From Nocardia fusca NBRC 14340 (GTDB lineage Bacteria > Actinomycetota > Actinomycetes > Mycobacteriales > Mycobacteriaceae): a DNA stretch of 64,000 nt. Shown in pieces: positions 27,668 to 35,831 of the stretch; the stretch's first letter is position 1; every line of letters begins with the position of its first letter. The DNA lies in contig NZ_BDCU01000038.1 of NCBI RefSeq assembly GCF_001618425.1, positions 62,001 to 126,000 of the forward strand. The letters run 5' to 3'. Under the pieces are notes generated by a model, which saw only the letters and a list, made by a program, of their open reading frames with translations, was not told the DNA's origin and searched no databases. A program made the position numbers and the translations under genes.

Positions 27668-27912
27668 TCACGTCAACACGCCGCCGTCGACCGGAAACAC
27701 CACACCCGTGATGTCCGCCGCTCCTTCCGAGGCAAGGAAACAGTCGACATCGGCCGCTCGGACGGCGCCGCGAACGCGAGACCGGGGTCGCGAAGTCCGC
27801 AATATTTCTTCAGGTATCGAGTCGGTCATGCGTGCAGCAGCCCCATGACCTCGACGTGGCAGAAACACATACCGCACAGGGCCGCAGCGTTCTCACCACC
27901 ACGAAGCCCGTG
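27668..27912 (-). pseudogene. Remnant of a short-chain dehydrogenase
   Basis: The minus strand reads GLRGGENAAALCGM, like the catalytic Tyr region of SDRs (usually GGENAAAYxAxKH). After a stop it reads MTDSIPEEILR, then ADVDCFLASEGAADITGVVF and PVDGGVLT, a typical SDR C-terminus. The catalytic Tyr/Lys and the segment between these blocks are lost, and no Rossmann N-terminus is left. It may once have been part of this catabolic operon. Confidence 0.6.
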
Positions 27913-27962
27913 CCGGGCACAGCGTGGTTCGTTGCCCTGGCGCTGGGAGTTGAAACGTCCGC

Positions 27963-28637
27963 TCAGGTATTTTTCGAGGTTCCAGCGTATTCGAGGCCGA
28001 ACACTGTTCTCAGCCACACGGTCGTCACCGTCTCGACCATATCTTCCATGCGGATCGCGTTCGCGCTGCGCATGCTCATGAGACCGAGGTTTCTCTCACC
28101 CATCCACATGAGCGCTGCCGCCAGGGAGCGGGCCGGCGGCCCGTCGATAGCCACACCAGCGGCTCTGTCGCGCTCGATAGCGGCGGCGGCAGCATCGATG
28201 AATCCACCCAAGATTTTGTCCCACTGAGCCTGTAAGGCAGGTTCCGCCGCCGCGGCATCACCGACTTCACGAAGAATGTGCCCGTGCCGCTCCCATACAT
28301 CTATAACTTCGGAGACCGCATGCTCTATCGCAACCTCTGGCGGAACTCCGGCCGGCCGATCGAAAATCATTGCGGATGCTTTGAAAACATCGTCGGTAAC
28401 GCTCGAAAGAAGCGCCGAAAGCACCTGCCACTTGGATTCGAAATAGAAATAGAAGGAGGATCGCGACAATCCTGCGCTCTTGGTGAGATCATCGATCGAG
28501 ACCGTACGCATCGACTCGGTGCGCAGTGTTTCATAAGCTCCCTCGAGGATCGCTCGCTCTCGCATGTCGCCCTTGAGGTTCCGCCTACCGGCCCGGGGCT
28601 CGGTACCGTTGAGACCATTTGAGAACGAAGCCGCCAT
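27963..28637 (-). CDS. TetR-family regulator, EthR-like
   Basis: A 224-residue regulator whose HTH reads RERAILEGAYETLRTESMRT, VSIDDLTKSAGLSRSSFYFY. The continuation FESKWQVLSALL, the MGERNLG segment and the C-terminal VWLRTVFG follow the EthR pattern of Mycobacterium as I recall it. EthR represses the neighbouring EthA Baeyer-Villiger monooxygenase; here the only such enzyme is 33 kb away and no divergent partner remains. Its target is therefore open. The decayed SDR lies downstream of it. Confidence 0.85.
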   Translation of the reverse strand: MAASFSNGLNGTEPRAGRRNLKGDMRERAILEGAYETLRTESMRTVSIDDLTKSAGLSRSSFYFYFESKWQVLSALLSSVTDDVFKASAMIFDRPAGVPPEVAIEHAVSEVIDVWERHGHILREVGDAAAAEPALQAQWDKILGGFIDAAAAAIERDRAAGVAIDGPPARSLAAALMWMGERNLGLMSMRSANAIRMEDMVETVTTVWLRTVFGLEYAGTSKNT

Positions 28638-28784
28638 GCCCCTATCGTAGTGACAGGTCCCCGGTAACGTGACAACGCACCTTCAGAGTCGGATCGTTGT
28701 CATCGGAATTCGATTGGCGAGTTGTTGCACCCCGGGATTGCCGGCAATCCACAACCGACGCCGCCAGGAGCTGACCGACACTGA

Positions 28785-28901
28785 TCAGAGGCGGGACTGG
28801 CCTGCGCCGAGCACACGGTACTGTCCGCCGCCGAACGGCGGATCCGGGAAGTCCGCACAGACGGGTGCCGCGTCCGGGGCGCTGACGACCGCAGCACGCA
28901 T
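28785..28901 (-). pseudogene. Truncated copy 1 of the quinone-oxidoreductase-like gene (N-terminus only)
   Basis: MRAAVVSAPDAAPVCADFPD is followed by only 18 more residues before a stop. It matches the start of the intact enzyme at 32.4 kb (MRAAVVTAPDMSPVCGDFPE). It is divergent from the intact TetR gene and retains the divergent promoter with operator-like dyads. This appears to be a decayed first copy of a TetR/oxidoreductase module. Confidence 0.7.
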
Positions 28902-28912
28902 GAGATGACTAT

Positions 28913-28963
28913 TCAACCAAGTTGATCTCCGATGTCGGCAACAGTGCCTTAACTTCGTTAAGG
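28913..28963. promoter_or_regulatory. TetR operators in module 1
   Basis: CCTTAAC-TTC-GTTAAGG (28947-28963) is a perfect 7-3-7 palindrome just ahead of the TetR start. TCAAC-CAA-GTTGA (28913-28925) is a related 5-3-5 dyad near the remnant oxidoreductase start. The same TTAAC-N3-GTTAA core recurs at 29758, 32351 and 32385. Confidence 0.65.
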
Positions 28964-28971
28964 TGCCAACT

Positions 28972-29607
28972 GTGACCAAAGGAATCACGCGGGAGCAGAT
29001 CGTGACGACAGCACTCGATCTGCTCAACGAGCAGGGCATGGACGCCCTCACCGTCCGTGCGCTCGCATCCCGGCTCGACGTGAAGGCCCCCGCCCTGTAC
29101 TGGCACGTCCGCAACAAACAGGAACTGCTCGACGAAATGGCCACCTTCGTCATGCGACGCGTCACCGAAGCCCTCGCGGCGATCCCGCGCGGCGGCGACT
29201 GGCGTGACGATGTATTCGCCTACGCCCGCGTCTTGAGGTCGGAGTATCTGATGCACCGGGATGGGGCGCGCATCTTCAGCGGCACGCGTTTCGCCGACCC
29301 CGAAGTGGTGAAGGCGAAAGAATCGTGGCTCGAGCGCTTGACGGCGGCCGGGTTCTCCCTGCCCGAGGCCGACGACACCCTGGACCTGGTCACCGCCTTC
29401 GTAGTCGGCTTCGTCATCGAAGAGCAGGAGCGCAGCCCGTCCGCCGACACCGACCCCGCTCGATACTCGCTCACCGGACGTGACGCGTGGCTCGGCGAAG
29501 GCGCCGAGCTGGTCAAGGCCGCCGGACATCTCCGCGACGACGGCGACCCGAGATTCGAACGGCAACTCGGCATCCTCCTCGACGGGCTCGCACATCGGCT
29601 GCACTGA
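28972..29607 (+). CDS. TetR-family repressor (TetR_C type), intact copy
   Basis: A 211-residue protein. The HTH reads GITREQIVTTALDLLNEQGM, VRALASRLDVKAPALYWHV, then RNKQELLDEMA, the pattern of the tetracycline-repressor subfamily. Its C-terminal part (VVGFVIEEQERSPSADTDPA, AAGHLRDDGDPRFERQLGIL) is repeated as a broken remnant at 32.1-32.3 kb, and its N-terminus is repeated at 29.8 kb. GTG at 28972 is chosen because AAGG lies 9 bases upstream; GTG at 28963 is within the operator. It probably controls all copies of the module. Confidence 0.88.
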   Translation: MTKGITREQIVTTALDLLNEQGMDALTVRALASRLDVKAPALYWHVRNKQELLDEMATFVMRRVTEALAAIPRGGDWRDDVFAYARVLRSEYLMHRDGARIFSGTRFADPEVVKAKESWLERLTAAGFSLPEADDTLDLVTAFVVGFVIEEQERSPSADTDPARYSLTGRDAWLGEGAELVKAAGHLRDDGDPRFERQLGILLDGLAHRLH

Positions 29608-29614
29608 CGACCGA

Positions 29615-29713
29615 TCAGCCGTTCCGACCCTCACAACAGGCGGCTGCACCGGGGGCGTAGAACTCCGCGCACACCGGCGCGACATCGGACCCGGTGACGA
29701 CCGCCGCCCGCAC
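29615..29713 (-). pseudogene. Truncated copy 2 of the quinone-oxidoreductase-like gene
   Basis: VRAAVVTGSDVAPVCAEFYA runs for 32 codons to a stop and aligns with the starts of the copies at 28785 and 32408. It is divergent from a TetR N-terminal remnant and an MFS gene. Only the 5' end of the gene survives, as in module 1, but with different residues, so the copies have diverged independently. Confidence 0.65.
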
Positions 29714-29757
29714 GGCACCCTCCTCATCCGAGTTCAGCCGACCGATTGCCACCGCTC

Positions 29758-29772
29758 CTTAACTTAGTTAAG
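29758..29772. promoter_or_regulatory. TetR operator in module 2, CTTAAC-TTA-GTTAAG
   Basis: A perfect 6-3-6 palindrome about 84 bases upstream of the MFS start. Because the module's own TetR is reduced to a fragment, the intact TetR at 28972 is the likely binder. Confidence 0.65.
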
Positions 29773-29777
29773 CTGCG

Positions 29778-29849
29778 ACCACGGGGAAGGGAATCACTCG
29801 GGAACAGACCGTGGCGGCAGCGCTGAAACTGCTCGACCATCGCAAAGGA
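29778..29849 (+). pseudogene. TetR N-terminal remnant leading into the MFS gene
   Basis: In frame with the exporter, GKGITREQTVAAALKLLDH copies the first helices of the intact TetR (TKGITREQIVTTALDLLNE) and then stops resembling it where the MFS ribosome site AAAGGAG begins. The exporter appears to have been joined to a truncated tetR, capturing its operator-bearing promoter. Confidence 0.65.
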
Positions 29850-29855
29850 GCTTTC

Positions 29856-31322
29856 GTGAACACCACGCCTGACACCGGCCTGCCACCGGGCACGACACGG
29901 CACAGAAGGTGGAACAAGCGCCTCGCCGCACAGATCGCCGCACTCCTCATCGGCAATCTGATGGCGGATACCGTGCTCGTAGCGCCGCTACTGTTCCTCC
30001 CGCAGATGCTCGAGCACTTCCAGACCGATCAGGCGGCCTGGATCAGCTCCAGCGCGGTACTCGCCGGTGCGCTGTGGGCCCCGCTGCTGGGCCGGAGCGC
30101 CGACCTACGCGGCAAACGCCGGATGCTCGTCAGCACGCTGCTCATCGGCTGCACCGGCTCCGTCATCTGCGTGATAGCTCCCGACATGCTGATTTTCACC
30201 CTCGGACGTCTCGCCCAAGGCGCCGTCATCGCGTCGATCTTCCTCTCCGCCGCGATCGTCCGCGAACTCTGCGAACCACGGATCGCAATGCCCGCGGTCG
30301 GGATCGTCACCACCGGCACAGCAGTGCTCAACCTCGGCGCCGCCTTCCTCTACGAGAATCTGGTCGCCGAGTTCGGCTTCCGCATCATCTTCGTGACGGC
30401 AGCCGCACTCGGCGCCACCGCCGCCGTTGCCGTGCGCGCCGTCATCCCCGAATCCACAACCATTACGCCGGGCCGGCTCGACGTCGGCGGCGCCCTCCTA
30501 CTGGGCGCCGGCCTGGTCACGGTGCTCGGCTACATCAGCCTGGGGCCGGAGATCGGCTGGTTCGGCGTGGTCCCGTTCGCCATTCTCGGCGCCGGTGTGA
30601 CCACGCTGGCGTACTGGGTACGGCACTCCCGGCGGGCCACCGATCCTGTGATCGACATCAGCAACCTCGGGCGGCCCCTCCTGCTCACGCTGCTCGTCAT
30701 CGTGCTCGCTACGGGTGCGACACAGAGCATGGACCAGCTCCTCAGCTTGATCGCCCAGGTCTCGCACGAGCAGCGGCTCGGTTACGGGCTCGACGCCCAG
30801 GGCATGCTGGGACTACTGTTCGGGATTCCCGCCGTCGGGGTTGTCGTCGGTGGAGTGCTCTCGGGCTGGCTCGCGACCCGGATCGGACCGGCGGCCACGC
30901 TGGCCGCCGCCACGACGGTCGGCACCGCCGGCGCCGCCGGAATGCTCACCGGGGCGTCCTGGCTGCCCGCCGCGATCGCCTGCTCCTTTCTGCTGCAGTG
31001 CACGATGGGTGCGCTCCTGACCACCGGATTCAACCTGGCCGGGTTGCTCGTGTCGGCCGATCGTCAGGCTGCGGTCTCGAGCATGGTTTCGGTCGTGGGC
31101 GCGTTCGGCTCGGTGGTCATGACGTTCGTGGGGGCAGCCGTGCTCTCGTCCACCCAGACGATCATCGACGGGACGGCGGTGAACTCCGCGACGGGCGTGT
31201 ACAGCTATATCGCGATCGCGGCCGCCACGCTGGCGACCGCCACCGTGCTCGCCCTCGGCCTGGCCCGCCGACGTCGATCCCCGATGGCCAGCCGTGCTCA
31301 TGAGAGCGGTCAGCCTCGCTGA
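29856..31322 (+). CDS. MFS transporter (DHA2-like drug exporter)
   Basis: A 488-residue protein with about 14 hydrophobic segments. MFS motif A is LLGRSADLRGKRRMLVS and the preceding helix is QAAWISSSAVLAGALWAPLL, typical of EmrB/QacA-type exporters. The GTG at 29856 has AAAGGAG at the right distance, so the upstream in-frame codons, which derive from tetR, are excluded. Control by the CTTAAC-N3-GTTAAG operator suggests it exports the ligand of the TetR. Confidence 0.88.
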   Translation: MNTTPDTGLPPGTTRHRRWNKRLAAQIAALLIGNLMADTVLVAPLLFLPQMLEHFQTDQAAWISSSAVLAGALWAPLLGRSADLRGKRRMLVSTLLIGCTGSVICVIAPDMLIFTLGRLAQGAVIASIFLSAAIVRELCEPRIAMPAVGIVTTGTAVLNLGAAFLYENLVAEFGFRIIFVTAAALGATAAVAVRAVIPESTTITPGRLDVGGALLLGAGLVTVLGYISLGPEIGWFGVVPFAILGAGVTTLAYWVRHSRRATDPVIDISNLGRPLLLTLLVIVLATGATQSMDQLLSLIAQVSHEQRLGYGLDAQGMLGLLFGIPAVGVVVGGVLSGWLATRIGPAATLAAATTVGTAGAAGMLTGASWLPAAIACSFLLQCTMGALLTTGFNLAGLLVSADRQAAVSSMVSVVGAFGSVVMTFVGAAVLSSTQTIIDGTAVNSATGVYSYIAIAAATLATATVLALGLARRRRSPMASRAHESGQPR

Positions 31323-31440
31323 CACTGCCTCGCCACCCACGATGACCAGGCATTTCCAATGGCTCCAGTGCGGTAGCCGTAGCACGCTTTGCCGACGTTG
31401 TAGCCCTGACCGGAGCGGGTCTCGAACGCCGATGTTCTGG
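31323..31440 (-). pseudogene. Possible remnant of a serine recombinase
   Basis: The minus-strand reading SAFETRSGQGYNVGKACYGY ending in R resembles the segment GYNIGKAPYGYR common before the zinc-ribbon of large serine recombinases of actinomycetes. Only about 40 codons can be read and no other domain is visible. Weak call; it may be chance. Confidence 0.25.
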
Positions 31441-31744
31441 ACGAGACCCGCCGCCGCGAAGCCGGCAACATGCAGACGGCGTTCAACGTCGGCGTGGCCG
31501 GAGTGGTCCTGGGCGACGTGCCGCCCCGCCCTCGGCGCGCCGGCCGACTTCCGTCGAGACGGCGGCGACGCCGCCCCGCTCGATCCGGACCGAGAGCTCC
31601 CCGGCACGAGTCCAGCCTTGCCGAGCGTCGAACGGACGCCGGAACAGCCGGCAGTGCAGATTGTCTGATCCTATGGTCTTCGGTCTTTCCTCCGCCGTTC
31701 GACGTCGCCGTCGCGGATTCCCCGCCTGACGAACTCACTTCAGT

Positions 31745-32030
31745 CCCTCTTGCCCGCGGCGGCCGGTGGCACGACCTCGATCACCGCGCCGGGCACCACT
31801 TCCGACGCCGGCCCGCGCGGGACGGCCGCGAGATCCACATCCACCGCGCAGACCGCGATCACGCCGGGAAAGGCAGCCGGTCGGTCACCGGGTCGCCCTG
31901 TTGCGTGCTGTTCGCGGCGGACGCCAGGATCAACACGTCCTGGGCCACGGCCCGGTGCTGTGATGCCGACCCCGCGCTGCACCTTGCCCGCGAGCTGCGA
32001 CGTGTGCGCGTCCACGTCGGTGAAGACAGC
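31745..32030 (-). pseudogene. Possible remnant of an S8 (subtilisin-like) peptidase
   Basis: The minus strand reads DVLILASAANSTQQGDPVTD in one frame and PAAFPGVIAVCAVDVD in another, resembling the AAAGN and YPAAxPGVIAVGAVD region of S8 peptidases such as type VII-associated mycosins. The frames differ and both ends are missing. It lies within about 1 kb of decayed sequence between the MFS gene and the third module. Confidence 0.35.
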
Positions 32031-32129
32031 AGCCCGAATTCAGTGGGGTCAGCTGTTTCCCGACGGATCCCCGGGGTCGTCACGTCAGGCCCGGCGGCCG
32101 CTCGTGCCTGCTCGCAGGCGCGTATGACT

Positions 32130-32340
32130 GGTCGGGCGGTAAGCCCGTCGAGGACGATGCCGAGATGCCGTTCGAACCGCTGGTCGCCGTCGTCGTGAAA
32201 GTGCCCGGCCTCCTTCACCAGTGACGCGCCTTCGCCGAGCCAGACGTCACGCTCGGTAGCCGAGTAGCGCGTCGGATCGTCGCGGCGGACTGGCGTCGCT
32301 CCTGCTCCTCGATGACGAAGCCCACGACCAAGAGCAAGAG
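32130..32340 (-). pseudogene. TetR C-terminal remnant of module 3
   Basis: Minus-strand translation gives VVGFVIEEQER in one frame. After a frameshift it gives WLGEGASLVKEAGHFHDDGD and QRFERHLGIVLDGL. These align with the C-terminus of the intact TetR (VVGFVIEEQER, WLGEGAELVKAAGHLRDDGD, PRFERQLGILLDGL). The DNA-binding half is deleted, so the remnant abuts the promoter of the intact oxidoreductase. Confidence 0.75.
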
Positions 32341-32344
32341 CGAA

Positions 32345-32397
32345 TTGACAACTTAACTTTGTTAAGTAATGCTGATTACAGCGTTTAACTTAGTTAA
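32345..32397 (+). promoter_or_regulatory. Promoter with two TetR operators, module 3
   Basis: TTGACA (32345-32350) is a consensus -35 box and TAATGC (32367-32372) a plausible -10 box, 16 bases apart. The 17-bp palindrome ACTTAACTTTGTTAAGT (32351-32367) fills the spacer. A second dyad, TTAAC-TTA-GTTAA (32385-32397), lies just before the ribosome site of the oxidoreductase. Repression by blocking RNA polymerase is the obvious model. Confidence 0.65.
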
Positions 32398-32407
32398 GGA
32401 GAATCTG

Positions 32408-33367
32408 ATGCGTGCTGCAGTCGTCACCGCCCCCGATATGTCGCCTGTCTGCGGCGACTTCCCCGAGCCGACGGTCCCACCCGGTCACGAGCCGCTGAAC
32501 CTCGTCGGCGCCGGCCTGCACAACATCGTTCGCGGGCTGACCACCGGGCGGCACTACGGCCGAGGGCAGATGACGTATCCACTGGTGCCGGGCATCGACG
32601 CGGTCGCTCGCACCGGCGACGGGCGCCTGGTCTACACCGGATACGCGCGTCCACCCTTCGGGACGATGGCCGAACGGCTGGTCGCGCCCTTCCAAGCGGA
32701 GGTCCCGGCGGGAGCGGATCCACTCGCGATCGCCGCAGGCATGAACCCCGGCCTCTCGGGCTGGATGGTCCTCACCGCGCGACGCAAGGAAATAGGGGCG
32801 CTGGGCACCGTACTGGTGCTGGGCGCCACGGGGATGTCGGGCAGCCTTGCCGTGCAGGGGGCGTTGGCGCTAGGGGCCGAGCGGGTCATCGCGGCCGGAC
32901 GCGATCCGGAGGCGCTGGAGCGGCTGCGTGGCGCGGGAGCGACGACCGTGTCGCTGGCCCACGACGGACCCGACGGCATGGAGAAGGCCCTGGCTGATGC
33001 GGTATCCGAGACATCGCCCGGTCTCGTGCTGGATTACCTGTGGGGGCCCGTCGCCGAAGCCGTCTTCGCCGTGCTGGGTCGCAGCGGCGAGGACACCGAG
33101 GCGAACACGGCCTACGTGCAGATCGGCTCGCTCGCGGGCTTGGAGGCGTCGCTGCCCGCGGACCTGCTGCGCAGCAGGCGGATCCGGATCACCGGGAGCG
33201 GCGTCGGATCGCGGTCCGCCGAGGAGATGCTCGCCGAGGCGCCCGAGGTCATGGCCCGCTTCGCCGACGGGTCCCTGCAGCTGCCCTACACCGTGTTCCC
33301 GCTGAGCCGGATCGGCGAGGCGTGGGCACACACCGGCCGCAGCCGCGCCGTCGTCGTGCCCGATTGA
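32408..33367 (+). CDS. MDR oxidoreductase (quinone oxidoreductase-like), intact copy
   Basis: A 319-residue zinc-independent medium-chain reductase. The N-terminal GroES-like domain contains YPLVPGIDAVARTGDGRLVY; the Rossmann domain has VLVLGATGMSGSLAVQGALA. AAGGAG precedes the ATG. It leads an operon with two FAD monooxygenases, 40 bp upstream of the first. Two truncated copies of its 5' end lie at 28.8 and 29.6 kb. Its substrate is unknown; reduction of a reactive enone or quinone would fit the resistance-like context. Confidence 0.87.
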   Translation: MRAAVVTAPDMSPVCGDFPEPTVPPGHEPLNLVGAGLHNIVRGLTTGRHYGRGQMTYPLVPGIDAVARTGDGRLVYTGYARPPFGTMAERLVAPFQAEVPAGADPLAIAAGMNPGLSGWMVLTARRKEIGALGTVLVLGATGMSGSLAVQGALALGAERVIAAGRDPEALERLRGAGATTVSLAHDGPDGMEKALADAVSETSPGLVLDYLWGPVAEAVFAVLGRSGEDTEANTAYVQIGSLAGLEASLPADLLRSRRIRITGSGVGSRSAEEMLAEAPEVMARFADGSLQLPYTVFPLSRIGEAWAHTGRSRAVVVPD

Positions 33368-33407
33368 GCCGTCCATCCATCAGAACGTGACCGGAGAGAG
33401 GAAACCC

Positions 33408-34613
33408 ATGCAGAAGAGGGCACTGGTGGTGGGGCTCGGAATCGCGGGGATGTCCGCGGCCATCGGGCTGCGCCGGGCCGGTTGGACGCCGGTGATCGTC
33501 GAACGAGCAGCCGAGCGTCGGACGGGGGGCTACTTCATCTTCATGTTCCCGGAGGGTGTGCAGGCCGCGGCCGACCTGGGGATCGCCGACCACTTGCACA
33601 CCCGCAACCCGGAATGGCGCCCGGGCGGGAACTCGTGGTCGGTGGATCACCGGGGCAGGCGGAAGCCGGCTCTGGGATTGCTGGACGCGCCCAGCGGGCT
33701 GGCAGCGGTGCTGCGCGGCGACATCGAGGCCGCGTTGTGGCAAGGCATCACCGGCAACGCGACCGAGGACGCGGTCGAGGTGCGGTTCGCGACCACTCCG
33801 GTCGACATCACCGAGGGCGCCGGCGGGGTGCGGGTCCTGCTCGAGGACGCCGGCACCGGGAAGCAGTACCGCGAGGACTTCGATCTCGTGGTCGGCGCGG
33901 ACGGGATGCGCTCGAGCGTGCGCCGAATGGTGTTCGGTCCGGACGAGGACTACCTGGCGAACTGGAAGGCGATGATCTGCGCGTTCCAGATGAAGGAGCA
34001 AGTGCCCTCCTACGAGGCAAGCCACAGCATCATCGTCTCGCGCCCCAAGCGTGCGATGTGGGTGTTCGGACTCGCCGACCACGCGCCCTGCGCATGGCTG
34101 ACCTACCGCACCGACGACATTCCGGACCGGTTCGCCGGGCCGTCGATCGAGCAGGTGCGCGCGGCTTTCTCCGGGATGGACGACGACCCCGTGGTGCGCC
34201 ACGTCCTGGACTCCCTGGAGCAGGCCCCTGACCACGTGTTCGACTCGATCCACCAGGTGAAGATGCCCCGGTGGAGCACGGGGCGGGTCGTACTGGTGGG
34301 GGACGCGGCCTGGTGCATGAACACCTACTCGGCCATGGGCTCCTCGTCCTCGCTGCGCGGCGGCGCCGCACTGGGCGAGCACCCCGACGACCTCGCCGCC
34401 GCGCTGGACGCCTGGGAAACCGGCCTGCGTCCCTACATCACCAGCCAGCGGCGCTCCGCACGGATCAAGCAACAGCGGTTCGTCCCGTCCAGCCGCCCGG
34501 TCCAGGTGCTGGTTTCGAGCGTTCTCGAACTGGTCCGCAGGGTCGTCCACCGCCGGCTGGCAGCGGAGTTCACCGCGGCGGCGGCCGCTGCCCCGTCCGG
34601 CGCGACGCGGTGA
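33408..34613 (+). CDS. FAD-dependent monooxygenase, tandem copy 1 (12-bp deletion)
   Basis: A 401-residue class A flavin monooxygenase. Motifs are LVVGLGIAGMSAAIGLRRAG (FAD), LVVGADGMRSSVRRMVFG (DG) and GRVVLVGDAAWCMNTYSAMG (GD). It is closely related over its length to the next gene. It lacks four residues (VALL in copy 2) in the helix after the GD motif, reading GGAALGEHPDD, a part of the FAD-binding region usually conserved in length. Its activity may therefore be altered. Confidence 0.87.
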   Translation: MQKRALVVGLGIAGMSAAIGLRRAGWTPVIVERAAERRTGGYFIFMFPEGVQAAADLGIADHLHTRNPEWRPGGNSWSVDHRGRRKPALGLLDAPSGLAAVLRGDIEAALWQGITGNATEDAVEVRFATTPVDITEGAGGVRVLLEDAGTGKQYREDFDLVVGADGMRSSVRRMVFGPDEDYLANWKAMICAFQMKEQVPSYEASHSIIVSRPKRAMWVFGLADHAPCAWLTYRTDDIPDRFAGPSIEQVRAAFSGMDDDPVVRHVLDSLEQAPDHVFDSIHQVKMPRWSTGRVVLVGDAAWCMNTYSAMGSSSSLRGGAALGEHPDDLAAALDAWETGLRPYITSQRRSARIKQQRFVPSSRPVQVLVSSVLELVRRVVHRRLAAEFTAAAAAAPSGATR

Positions 34614-34618
34614 CAGCC

Positions 34619-35815
34619 ATGCGGAAGAGGGCGTTGGTGGTCGGGCTCGGAATCGCGGGGATGTCCGCGGCCATCGGGCTGCGCCGGGCCGGCTGGACGC
34701 CGGTGATCGTCGAACGGGCGCCCGAGCGGCGTACCGGGGGCTATTTCGTCGGGCTGTTCCCGGAGGGTCGGCAGGCCGCGGTCGACCTGGGCATCGCCGA
34801 CCACCTGCACACCCGCAACCCGCAACGGGCGGCCCGCGCGAATTCGTGGTCGGTGGATCGCAGGGGCAGGCGCAGGCCGGCTCTGGGATTCCTGGATCAG
34901 CCCGGGGAGCCGGCAGCGGTGCTGCGCGGCGACATCGAGGCCGCGCTGTGGCAGAACATCACCGGCGTCGAGGTGCGGTTCGGGACCACTCCGGTCACGA
35001 TCACCGAGGGTCCTGCCGAGGTGCAGGTTCTGCTCGAGAAGGCCGACACCGGTGCGCAGTACCGCGAGAGCTTCGACATGGTCGTCGGCGCGGACGGGAT
35101 GCGCTCGAGCGTGCGCCGGATCGTGTTCGGTCCGGACGAGGACTACCTGACCACATGGAACGCGATGATTTGCGCCTTCCAACTGAAGGAGCAGGTGCCG
35201 TCGTACGAGGCGAGTGACAGCATCATCATTGCGCGCGCGAAGCGGGCAATGTGGGTGTTCGGGCTCGCCGACCACGCGCCCACCGCGCTGCTGACGTACC
35301 GGACGACAGACATCCAGGAGCAGTTCAGCGGGTCACGGGTCCAGCGGCTGCGCTCGGTCTATTCCGGAATGGACGATCCCGTGGTGCGGCACGTCCTGGA
35401 CTCCCTGGAAGAGGCCCCTGACCACCTGTTCGACTCGGTGCACCAGGTGCGGATGCCACGGTGGAGCAAGGGTCGGGTCGTGCTGGTGGGGGATGCGGCG
35501 TGGTGCATGAACCTCTACTCGGGCATGGGTGCCACGTCCTCGCTTCGCGGGGGCGCCGCGCTGGGCGTGGCTCTGCTGGAACACCCCGACGACCTCGCCG
35601 CCGCGCTGGACACCTGGGAAACCGGCCTGCGTCCGTTCATCACCAAGCACCAGCGCACCGCGCGGCTCAAGCAGCAGATGTTCGTCCCCTCCAGCCGTCG
35701 GGCCGAGGCGCTGCGGTCGGTCCTCCTCGGTCTGATCCGCAGAATCCGCGGCCGTCGGCCGGTGACGGAGGCGGGCGGCCCGCGGACCCGGGCGTTGTCC
35801 GGCACGTCGCGGTGA
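34619..35815 (+). CDS. FAD-dependent monooxygenase, tandem copy 2
   Basis: A 398-residue paralogue of the preceding gene, five bases downstream. It keeps the full GGAALGVALLEHPDD helix and the same DG (VVGADGMRSSVRRIVFG) and GD (VVLVGDAAWCMNLYSGMG) motifs. The near-identity at the N-terminus (RALVVGLGIAGMSAAIGLRR) indicates a recent tandem duplication. Class A enzymes hydroxylate phenolic or polyketide compounds, so with the TetR and MFS genes this may be a detoxification set. Confidence 0.87.
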   Translation: MRKRALVVGLGIAGMSAAIGLRRAGWTPVIVERAPERRTGGYFVGLFPEGRQAAVDLGIADHLHTRNPQRAARANSWSVDRRGRRRPALGFLDQPGEPAAVLRGDIEAALWQNITGVEVRFGTTPVTITEGPAEVQVLLEKADTGAQYRESFDMVVGADGMRSSVRRIVFGPDEDYLTTWNAMICAFQLKEQVPSYEASDSIIIARAKRAMWVFGLADHAPTALLTYRTTDIQEQFSGSRVQRLRSVYSGMDDPVVRHVLDSLEEAPDHLFDSVHQVRMPRWSKGRVVLVGDAAWCMNLYSGMGATSSLRGGAALGVALLEHPDDLAAALDTWETGLRPFITKHQRTARLKQQMFVPSSRRAEALRSVLLGLIRRIRGRRPVTEAGGPRTRALSGTSR

Positions 35816-35831
35816 GAACGATGGGGATCTT

